DNA from: Acinetobacter sp. TGL-Y2
GTDB lineage: Bacteria > Pseudomonadota > Gammaproteobacteria > Pseudomonadales > Moraxellaceae
Length of the DNA: 64,000 bases
Assembly (NCBI RefSeq): GCF_001612555.1
Contig: NZ_CP015110.1
Location: forward strand, 3,286,001 to 3,350,000
Direction of reading: 5' to 3'
Positions 57,003 to 64,000 of the stretch are shown in pieces. The notes below the pieces were generated by a model. That model ran no database searches. It was not told the origin of the DNA and saw only the letters and a list, made by a program, of their open reading frames with translations. The position numbers and the translations under genes were made by a program. How positions within the stretch are numbered: the first letter of the stretch is position 1; every line of letters starts with the position of its first letter.

Positions 57003-59699
57003 ATGAATAATTTGAAAATTTTAATTACAAAATTATCGACAACAACAAGAACTGCTTTAGAAAAATCAGCCAATTTCTGTATAAATCAACAAAACTACGA
57101 AATCGAAATTGAACATTTGCTGTATGAGCTTCTCAATCAAGCTCAAAAAAATGATTTGTTACTTTTATTAGAAAAATACAAGATCTCAAAAGACGGCTTA
57201 GTGGATGATTTAAAAGAAACTATTTCACAGCTTCCTAAGGGCAATGCACGTACACCCATCTTTGCAAAGTCCATTGTTCGCTTACTTGAACAAGCTTGGT
57301 TATTGGCCTCGGCTGAACAAAAACCTGTGATTCGTAGTGGACATTTGTTGGTCGCTTTACTGACCGCGCCTGATCTTTATCAAATTGCGATTCGCGCTTC
57401 GAGCCTGTTCGATCTGTTTCCTATCGACACCATGAAACATAAGTTTTTAGAGCTTTGTATTAAAAGTGTTGAAAACGAAGTGAATTCTGAGCCTGCTGAA
57501 ACAATTAGTGAAACGGTCTCTGATGATCAAGCTGAAACGCCCAATTTAAAGACCCCTGCTCTCGACCAATACACGATTAATCTGACTGAAAAAGCCTTGA
57601 GTGGAAAAATTGATCCTGTCATTGGTCGTGAATTTGAAATTCGCCTGATGTTGGATATTTTGATGCGTCGTCGTCAGAATAACCCCATTTTAACTGGTGA
57701 ACCAGGTGTAGGTAAAACCGCTGTGGTTGAGGGCTTAGCGCTCAAAATTGCCAACAACGAAGTACCTGATGCATTAAAAAATGTTCATATTCATGTCTTA
57801 GATATGGGACTTCTTCAAGCGGGCGCCAGTGTCAAAGGTGAATTTGAAAATCGTTTAAAGCAGGTCATTAAAGAAGTTCAAAGTTCAGCACATCCCATCA
57901 TTATTTTCATCGATGAGGCGCACACCTTAATTGGCGCTGGTGGTCAGGCAGGTCAAAACGACGCGGCGAACTTGCTCAAACCTGCGCTGGCACGAGGCGA
58001 GCTACGTACCATTGCAGCCACCACTTGGGCGGAATACAAACAATACTTTGAAAAAGATGCCGCGTTGAGCCGTCGTTTCCAAGTGGTTAAAGTGGAAGAG
58101 CCGACTGAAGCCGTCGCAATTGATATGCTCCGTGCCATGATTCCTGTCATGGCCAATCATTTTAATTTACAAATTGATGATGAAGCCATTGTGACCGCGG
58201 TGCATTCTTCTCATCGTTATATTACTGGTCGTCAACTGCCAGACAAAGCCATTAGCGTGTTAGACACGGCAGCGGCAAGGGTTGCGCTGACGCAAAATGC
58301 ACAACCGGTAAAATTGGATCAGCTCAAAGCTCAGCAGCATAATCTCAACCTTGAACTGAATATTTTAGAAAATGAACATCAACATTTCCCGATTCACCAA
58401 GAACGCTTAGCTCAACTGAAAGACAGTATCGAGCGTTTAGCAAAGGATGTTGAAGATACTGAACAAAGATGGCAAAAAGAGCTCGCTTTAATCCATCAAA
58501 TTAAGGCACTTGAAGCGCAAGAGACCGATCCCGCTGATCTAGAGAAAAATAAGCAATCTCAAGCAGAGACTGCCAAGATCCGTGCTGAACTGGCTGCATT
58601 TCAAGGTCAGGCGCCTTTGGTGTTTGAACGAGTCAACGCCTTTATTATCAATGAAATCATTTCTGACTGGACCGGTATTCCTGTGGGCAAAATGGTCAGT
58701 GATGAAATCAAACAAATTTTAAGTTTGGAAGAAAAACTTGAACAGCGGGTGATGGGACAAGACTACGCCTTACATCAACTGGTCCAAGGCATTAAAACCT
58801 CTAAAGCAAAACTTGAAGATCCGAATAAGCCTCAAGGCGTGTTCATGTTGGTGGGTCCAAGTGGGGTCGGTAAAACTGAAACGGCGTTGGCACTTGCCAA
58901 TGAGCTTTATGGCGGTGAATCACACTTAATCACCATCAATATGTCCGAGTACCAAGAAGCACATACGGTATCATCGCTTAAAGGCGCACCTCCAGGTTAT
59001 GTCGGTTATGGTCAAGGTGGTGTACTTACCGAAGCGGTGCGACGTAATCCATATAGCGTTGTTTTACTTGATGAAATTGAAAAAGCTCACTCAGATGTCC
59101 AAGAGCTGTTTTATCAAGTCTTTGACAAGGGCGTGCTTGAAGATGGTGAAGGTCGTTTAATTGATTTTAAAAATACCACGATTTTGTTGACCTCCAATGC
59201 GGGCTCCAGTGCGATTATGCAAGCTTGTCTCAATCAACCTGTTGAAGAGTGGCCAAGTGCAGAAGAATTGTTGGAACACTTAAAGCCAAGTTTATATAAA
59301 CAATTCAAACCTGCATTTTTAGGGCGTATGCGCATCGTGCCTTACTTCCCATTACACGATGATTTGTTAGTGCGTATTATTCATCACAAATTGGGCAAAA
59401 TTACCGCGCGAATTGAAAAGCAATATCAAACCAAAGTTGAATACAGTGACAACCTTGTGGAGCTGTTACTGAGTCGTTGTACTGAGGTCGACAGTGGTGC
59501 ACGTAATGTTGATCACATCTTAAGTTCAAGCGTTTTGCCTGAATTGGCAACTCAAATTTTAATCGCTCTAGCAGATCAAAAATTACCGAAGCTGATCAAG
59601 ATTGACAGCAAAGACAATGATATTGAGTACGTTTTGGATCCAGTCGACAAGCCGGCTAAAAAACGCGCCACCAAAAAAGTGAAAGAAACGGAAGCTTAA
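57003..59699 (+). CDS. tssH: T6SS sheath-recycling ATPase TssH (ClpV)
   Basis: An 898-residue AAA+ unfoldase that takes apart contracted sheaths. An N-terminal Clp-N domain (about 1-150), first ATPase module with Walker [10 protein letters not shown] and Walker [15 protein letters not shown], a coiled middle region, second module with [15 protein letters not shown] and [11 protein letters not shown]. The tail is Lys-rich ([13 protein letters not shown]). The ATG at 57003 follows GAGAG; a TTG four codons earlier is less likely. First gene of the rightward block. Confidence 0.95.
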   Translation: MNNLKILITKLSTTTRTALEKSANFCINQQNYEIEIEHLLYELLNQAQKNDLLLLLEKYKISKDGLVDDLKETISQLPKGNARTPIFAKSIVRLLEQAWLLASAEQKPVIRSGHLLVALLTAPDLYQIAIRASSLFDLFPIDTMKHKFLELCIKSVENEVNSEPAETISETVSDDQAETPNLKTPALDQYTINLTEKALSGKIDPVIGREFEIRLMLDILMRRRQNNPILTGEPGVGKTAVVEGLALKIANNEVPDALKNVHIHVLDMGLLQAGASVKGEFENRLKQVIKEVQSSAHPIIIFIDEAHTLIGAGGQAGQNDAANLLKPALARGELRTIAATTWAEYKQYFEKDAALSRRFQVVKVEEPTEAVAIDMLRAMIPVMANHFNLQIDDEAIVTAVHSSHRYITGRQLPDKAISVLDTAAARVALTQNAQPVKLDQLKAQQHNLNLELNILENEHQHFPIHQERLAQLKDSIERLAKDVEDTEQRWQKELALIHQIKALEAQETDPADLEKNKQSQAETAKIRAELAAFQGQAPLVFERVNAFIINEIISDWTGIPVGKMVSDEIKQILSLEEKLEQRVMGQDYALHQLVQGIKTSKAKLEDPNKPQGVFMLVGPSGVGKTETALALANELYGGESHLITINMSEYQEAHTVSSLKGAPPGYVGYGQGGVLTEAVRRNPYSVVLLDEIEKAHSDVQELFYQVFDKGVLEDGEGRLIDFKNTTILLTSNAGSSAIMQACLNQPVEEWPSAEELLEHLKPSLYKQFKPAFLGRMRIVPYFPLHDDLLVRIIHHKLGKITARIEKQYQTKVEYSDNLVELLLSRCTEVDSGARNVDHILSSSVLPELATQILIALADQKLPKLIKIDSKDNDIEYVLDPVDKPAKKRATKKVKETEA

Positions 59700-59719
59700 T
59701 CCGTAATGACGAGATTAGT

Positions 59720-60841
59720 ATGATTATGAGTTTAGAACTCGAAACATTATTACAGCCTGTTTCAGCTGATGACATCTGCGGAGATGATCTTTCATTTTCT
59801 AACGAGTTTCATGAAATTAAAAAGGCGAAAATCCAAGATGATCCACTGTTAGATTTAGGCGATTGGGTGGCTGAGCCTAAGCAAGCCGATTGGCACTTCG
59901 TCGCCAATAAGTCTAGCGAACTTTTGATTCATAAAACCAAAGATATTCGTTTGTTGACGTGGTTAAGCGAGTCGTGGGGTCATCTGTATGGTTTTGAAGG
60001 CATTGCCAAGAGTTTAGAACTGGCGCATCGAATGCTGGAACAATATTGGCTCAAAATCTATCCCGAAATTGAAGATGATGATCTAGATCAGCGTTTAGGT
60101 TTATTGCAAGGTTTAACCACTCAGCTGCCTGCATTGATTAAGCAAGTGCCGCTTTTAAATACCCAGCCCTTTTACTCATTATTCGATTATGAGAAAATTT
60201 TACATCAACAAAACAATCGCTTAAAAAATACGGATGATTCTAATCATGTGAATCAATCTGTAGATTTAGAACAGTTTGACCAAGCACTTTTCAATAGCTC
60301 AAAAAGCTTTCAATTTCAAAATTATCAACATTTCACTGAAATATTGGTGCATTGGAATACTTTAAAGCAAGTTCTTGATCAACTGATGGAGTTTGATGCC
60401 CCTAGTTTTGCCAGTATCGATTCGCAGCTCGACAGCATTCAAAAAATGCTCAGAAAAATTTATAAAGCGGATGCATTCGATACCGCAGCTGCAAGTCCAT
60501 CTGCTGCTGTTGAGCAAAGTGCTATTGAACATGCTGATGACATTCAAAATGTGCCGCTGATCATGAATAATAATCAAAACCAGCAATCGTTTCAGCCACA
60601 ACCACAAAGTCACTTACAGAACCGTGAACAGGCGATGAAAGTACTTCAAGATATCGCAGATTATTTTCAGGCCAATGAACCCCATAGTCCGGTCAGTTAT
60701 ATGCTGCAAAAAACCATTAAGTGGAGCCATATGCCTTTACATGAATGGTTAGCGCAAGTGATTAAAAATGATAACCCTCTCGAGTCTGTTCAAGAATTGC
60801 TTGGCGTTCAGAACAACTCAAATGAAACGAATCAATGGTAA
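59720..60841 (+). CDS. tssA: T6SS protein TssA
   Basis: A 373-residue ImpA-N family protein. The N-terminal motif CGDDLSFSNEFHEIKKAKI and DWHFVANKSSELLIHKTKDIRL then YWLKIYPEIEDDDLDQRLGL mark the family. The middle (about 255-300) is Ala/Gln-rich and probably flexible; the C-terminal domain (about 305-370) has NREQAMKVLQDIADYFQANE and SYMLQKTIKWSHM. TssA primes tube and sheath growth. A second in-frame ATG two codons later is an equal start. Confidence 0.93.
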   Translation: MIMSLELETLLQPVSADDICGDDLSFSNEFHEIKKAKIQDDPLLDLGDWVAEPKQADWHFVANKSSELLIHKTKDIRLLTWLSESWGHLYGFEGIAKSLELAHRMLEQYWLKIYPEIEDDDLDQRLGLLQGLTTQLPALIKQVPLLNTQPFYSLFDYEKILHQQNNRLKNTDDSNHVNQSVDLEQFDQALFNSSKSFQFQNYQHFTEILVHWNTLKQVLDQLMEFDAPSFASIDSQLDSIQKMLRKIYKADAFDTAAASPSAAVEQSAIEHADDIQNVPLIMNNNQNQQSFQPQPQSHLQNREQAMKVLQDIADYFQANEPHSPVSYMLQKTIKWSHMPLHEWLAQVIKNDNPLESVQELLGVQNNSNETNQW

Positions 60842-60847
60842 TTAAGT

Positions 60848-62215
60848 ATGTTTAAAGCGGAAAAAATACTTTGGGGTGAAGGTTTATTTTTAAGACCGCA
60901 ACACTTTCAATTACAAGACACTTATCATGAGCAGCGACTGAATCAAACCATTCGTTCGATGATCCCGTTTGCCTATGGCGTTCAAGCGCTTCGTTTTGAC
61001 GAAACTCAGCTGGGCACGCATGTGCTGGCTTTAGAAAGCGTTGAAATGATTTGGCAAGATGGCGAAATTTATGCTGCGCCCAGTCGTGATTTGTTGCCTG
61101 AACCAGTGCAACTTGATGATTTAAATTTGCGTGGTGAAGTGACTATTTATTTGGCTCTCTCTATTTTACAACCGAATAAAAAGAACGTCGCATTTGAAGG
61201 TTCGGCTCAGCCAAGTCGTTATCATTCATATCTCAATGAAACCCATGATTTGTATACCGACGCCTCACCTGCTGAAATCACCTTAGTGCGTAGACGTGCA
61301 GAATTAAAGTTACTCGATGCAAATGTTGATCCAAATCATGATCTGGACGGTTTCTTATATTTACCCATAGGGAAAATTAAGCGTCAAAGTTCAGGCTCTT
61401 TTGAAATTGATGCTAAATTTATTCCGCCTATTTTGCATATTGAAGCCTGTGAATCTCTGGTCAGCAATTTAAAACGTACTTTAAATGTGATTAAGGCCAA
61501 AATTAAAACTATTCAAACCAATAACCGTGAAAATGAACAGAAACTGATCGAGTTTCGTTCAGGCGATATCGTTTCATTTTGGTTGGTCAATGCACTGAAT
61601 ACCGCGCATTCAACCCTCAGCCATTTATTGCAACATCCTCAGATTCATCCTGAACGTTTATTCTTTGAATTACTACGCTTAACAGGCTCTCTTCTGACCT
61701 TCTCGACTGCCTATGAAGTCGATCATTTACCGCAATATAAGCATCATAATTTACAAGAAAGCTTTAGTCAGCTGGATCTAATTTTGCGTGATTTATTGGA
61801 TACCATTATTTCAAGCCGTTATATCAATATTGGCTTGAAAGAAATTCGACCATCTTATTGGGTCGGTAGTCTTGAGTCTGACAAAATCACGCGTGATTCA
61901 CGCCTGTATATTGCGGTGTCGAGTACCATGATGCAAACGCATGAATTGGTTCAGATTGTACCGTTACGCTTTAAAGTGGGTACCACGGTCGATGTTGAAC
62001 AGCGTGTGGTCTCAGCACTTCCAGCGATTCCAATTCATCACTTAATGCAGGTTCCTACTGCCATTCCTGTACGCTCGGGCGTGAATTATTTTGAAATAGA
62101 ACCTCATCATGATTTGTACCAACGCATGCTTGATTCTGAAACCATCTGTATTTATGTGCCAGCAGGTTTCCAAGACATCACCATCGAATTAATCGCTGTG
62201 ATGAACGGATCATAA
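60848..62215 (+). CDS. tssK: T6SS baseplate protein TssK
   Basis: A 455-residue protein linking baseplate to membrane complex. It starts MFKAEKILWGEGLFLRPQHF, the defining TssK opening, followed by LQDTYHEQRL. C-terminal VNYFEIEPHHDLYQRML is also typical. Six bases after tssA, ten before tssL. Confidence 0.96.
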   Translation: MFKAEKILWGEGLFLRPQHFQLQDTYHEQRLNQTIRSMIPFAYGVQALRFDETQLGTHVLALESVEMIWQDGEIYAAPSRDLLPEPVQLDDLNLRGEVTIYLALSILQPNKKNVAFEGSAQPSRYHSYLNETHDLYTDASPAEITLVRRRAELKLLDANVDPNHDLDGFLYLPIGKIKRQSSGSFEIDAKFIPPILHIEACESLVSNLKRTLNVIKAKIKTIQTNNRENEQKLIEFRSGDIVSFWLVNALNTAHSTLSHLLQHPQIHPERLFFELLRLTGSLLTFSTAYEVDHLPQYKHHNLQESFSQLDLILRDLLDTIISSRYINIGLKEIRPSYWVGSLESDKITRDSRLYIAVSSTMMQTHELVQIVPLRFKVGTTVDVEQRVVSALPAIPIHHLMQVPTAIPVRSGVNYFEIEPHHDLYQRMLDSETICIYVPAGFQDITIELIAVMNGS

Positions 62216-62225
62216 GGAGAGAATC

Positions 62226-63029
62226 ATGAATTTACCGAATGGTGCGCCTTCCCTGTTTGATGATGGTCAAATTGGGGCAGGCTCAACCCCACATAGTCAA
62301 GCCAAAATCAGTCAGGCGACCAATTTGGTCGATCTGATGCATGATGGTTTTTATATTGTGTTTTTAATCAAAAACCAATATTTGCCTGATCATCCTGAAA
62401 CGTTTAGAAATAAAATCATGGATCAGTTGAATCGCTTTGAGCAGCAAGCCAAAAAGCTACAATTTTCTGCTGAAGATATCCATGATGCCAAATATGCTTA
62501 TTGTGCTTTGCTGGATGAAACCATTGTCACTCAACAAGATCCAAGCTTTTTTCATTTGCAAAATGCATGGCTGATTAGTCCATTACAGCTCAGTCTTTTT
62601 GGTTCTCAGTTAGCAGGCTATCGTTTCTTTGATACGCTCGAACATATTCGCGCGCGTGGAAAAGACCGTCTTGCCGCACTCGAAGTGTTTCATTACTGTT
62701 TACTGCTGGGCTTTCAAGGCAAGTATCGCATTGAGTCGATTGAAAGTTTAAATCATCTCGTGGCACGTGTCGGTGATGAAATTGATTATTTAAAAGGTAA
62801 GAAAGCGGCATTCTCTCCATTTTCAGCACTACCTGATCAGATTAAAAATATCATCCACCGCGAGCTTCCATTCACCTGGATTCTACTGTTCTTACTCTTG
62901 TTTGCTTTACTTGCTTTTAGTGGTCTGCGTTATATGCTCAATAAGCAAGATCAAACGGCAATGGCTCAGTACAATAATGTGATTAGTGCCCCTGCTGAAC
63001 AAGCCCATATCACCATTCACTTACCATAA
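62226..63029 (+). CDS. tssL: T6SS inner-membrane protein TssL (DotU)
   Basis: A 267-residue protein with a cytoplasmic DotU domain (AKYAYCALLDETIVTQ; LLGFQGKYRI) and one C-terminal membrane helix (about 217-240). There is no periplasmic peptidoglycan-binding extension, so anchoring must come from other proteins such as TagN. AAGGAGAGAATC precedes the ATG. Confidence 0.95.
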   Translation: MNLPNGAPSLFDDGQIGAGSTPHSQAKISQATNLVDLMHDGFYIVFLIKNQYLPDHPETFRNKIMDQLNRFEQQAKKLQFSAEDIHDAKYAYCALLDETIVTQQDPSFFHLQNAWLISPLQLSLFGSQLAGYRFFDTLEHIRARGKDRLAALEVFHYCLLLGFQGKYRIESIESLNHLVARVGDEIDYLKGKKAAFSPFSALPDQIKNIIHRELPFTWILLFLLLFALLAFSGLRYMLNKQDQTAMAQYNNVISAPAEQAHITIHLP

Positions 63030-63040
63030 AGAATAAGAAT

Positions 63041-63715
63041 ATGACTCAAGAAAAAAAAGTAATACGGGTACTCACACCGAACAAAAAGGCGAAAAAATTC
63101 TCTCCCATGCTGTTTGGCATAATTGGAACGGCTTTTGGTGTGATTGCCACGTCGGTATTACTTTTTACTTTCTTGAAAGAAGATTCAAGCTCAGCTGCGA
63201 TACAGACTCAAAATCATAAATCGGCTGAATCCATTGCTGCCGTGCCCCCTAAGCCGACGACTGAGACACTCACTGCGCAAACCGATCAAAACAATCAAGC
63301 CGTTGAACAAGCCCCTGAAGTCGAAATGGATGACGAGCATGAAGGTTTTAATCAGCCTCAGCCGAAATTAAATGAAATCACGCAAGTATTCCAACATAAA
63401 AAAGAAGCGCCTGTTGCAACAGTAGCTGAACCGAAACCCAGTGGAAATCCATTTGATACTTTTAAGCCAGCACCCAAACCTGTAGCTGCCGCAGCTGTAC
63501 CTAGACCTAAACCTAGCCTCCCTGAGAAAGCTTTACCAGGCAAAACGTCTGTTCCTGCACAACCTACAGTTAAAGCTGCGGTTAAACCCGAGCCAATGAC
63601 AGCGAAAACTGCTGCTAAAGAGCCTCAGAAAGCCAAAGCTGCCGAAAAAGAAGCAGACTATGAGGTTCCTCATGCCACAGTGCAAATTGCAGTTACTCGT
63701 TCAGTGAAAGAATAA
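63041..63715 (+). CDS. asaD: T6SS-associated membrane protein AsaD-like
   Basis: A 224-residue protein with a short basic cytoplasmic N-terminus, a single helix at about 22-44 (MLFGIIGTAFGVIATSVLLF) and a long Pro/Ala/Lys-rich low-complexity periplasmic part (for example AAAVPRPKPSLPEKALPGK), ending in a short conserved-looking VPHATVQIAVTRSVKE. The type II topology and disorder suggest a spacer reaching across the periplasm. The name rests on gene order after tssL. Confidence 0.65.
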   Translation: MTQEKKVIRVLTPNKKAKKFSPMLFGIIGTAFGVIATSVLLFTFLKEDSSSAAIQTQNHKSAESIAAVPPKPTTETLTAQTDQNNQAVEQAPEVEMDDEHEGFNQPQPKLNEITQVFQHKKEAPVATVAEPKPSGNPFDTFKPAPKPVAAAAVPRPKPSLPEKALPGKTSVPAQPTVKAAVKPEPMTAKTAAKEPQKAKAAEKEADYEVPHATVQIAVTRSVKE

Positions 63716-63720
63716 ATTCC

Positions 63721-64000
63721 GTGATTGTTTTTATTATCGTAAGTTTCATTGTGCTTGTGTTTGCACTGGCACTGATGATGTCCTATGAATTACGCACAAA
63801 ATCGAAAGATTTTATTCATGGCCTACTTCCGCACGGTAAAAAAAGACTGATCTCTGCCAAAAATTTCGCCCAGCAGATGAATCATGCGGCAGCCATTGAA
63901 CAAACCCAATCACACTGGCATTTACAACAGTGGTGGATTCTGGTTGCAGGCTTTTTATTATTGTCCAGTATTATGCTATTCGCATTTACCCAACCTATCG
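63721..64000 (+). CDS. T6SS-linked membrane protein, 5' part only (AsaE or TagX candidate)
   Basis: Open from a GTG at 63721 to the window edge. The 93 visible residues show a first helix (about 3-21, IVFIIVSFIVLVFALALMM), a polar basic segment, and a second helix (about 72-91, WWILVAGFLLLSSIMLFAF). The place after asaD suggests asaE or the peptidoglycan hydrolase TagX of the Acinetobacter locus, but the catalytic part is outside the window, so I do not choose. The start codon is GTG with no strong ribosome site. Confidence 0.55.
   Translation, partial: MIVFIIVSFIVLVFALALMMSYELRTKSKDFIHGLLPHGKKRLISAKNFAQQMNHAAAIEQTQSHWHLQQWWILVAGFLLLSSIMLFAFTQPI

Overview
The window is a chromosomal segment of a gamma-proteobacterium that I would place in Acinetobacter. 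The reasons are the AT-rich base composition, gene orders such as dapA-bamC-purC and ribF-ileS-lspA-fkpB, and above all a type VI secretion (T6SS) locus with the Acinetobacter-type accessory genes (asaA, asaB, asaD, tagF, tagN) and no visible tssJ. All calls come from reading the sequence and from family knowledge; no database search was run.

Layout. (1) 1-4460 is an accessory patch: an IS630-family transposase in two frames, a lone protein with the catalytic pattern of a proteasome beta-subunit, the C-terminal tail of a VgrG spike protein, a VRR-NUC-type nuclease effector, its likely DUF3396 immunity protein, and an unexplained intergenic cluster holding three copies of a 15-base motif with hairpins. 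(2) 4570-26350 is mostly housekeeping: a BASS transporter with nicotinamidase, dapA-bamC-purC, a probable new small RNA, rarA, a PQQ-type dehydrogenase, DNA repair genes (mutY, tag), a MocR regulator, a LysR/MFS divergent pair, dapB, two RcnB-like periplasmic proteins in tandem, and argA. (3) 26690-31563 is an alkanesulfonate-use operon with two substrate-binding lipoproteins, then ssuD, ssuC and ssuB, without ssuE. (4) 31925-41425 holds a TetR regulator, a frameshifted TDT-family transporter, a decayed coding remnant, ribF-ileS-lspA-fkpB, an FMN reductase-like protein and a secreted M20 peptidase. (5) 41516-42534 is an IS30-family insertion sequence. (6) 42653-64000 is the main T6SS locus, running off the right edge.

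How the T6SS genes work together. Two divergent blocks meet at about 56.6-57.0 kb. The leftward block reads asaA, tssB, tssC, hcp, tssE, tssF, tssG, asaB, tssM, tagF, tagN and a PAAR tip gene. The rightward block reads tssH, tssA, tssK, tssL, asaD and a truncated membrane-protein gene. Together they encode sheath, tube, baseplate, membrane complex, recycling ATPase and tip. The locus has no vgrG or effector of its own, so the VgrG-tail/nuclease/immunity module about 38 kb away is a plausible cargo island for it.

The items most worth following up are the proteasome-like Ntn hydrolase next to the effector module, the triple repeat-hairpin cluster after the immunity gene, and the compact small RNA between purC and rarA, which has a well-spaced promoter and its own terminator.
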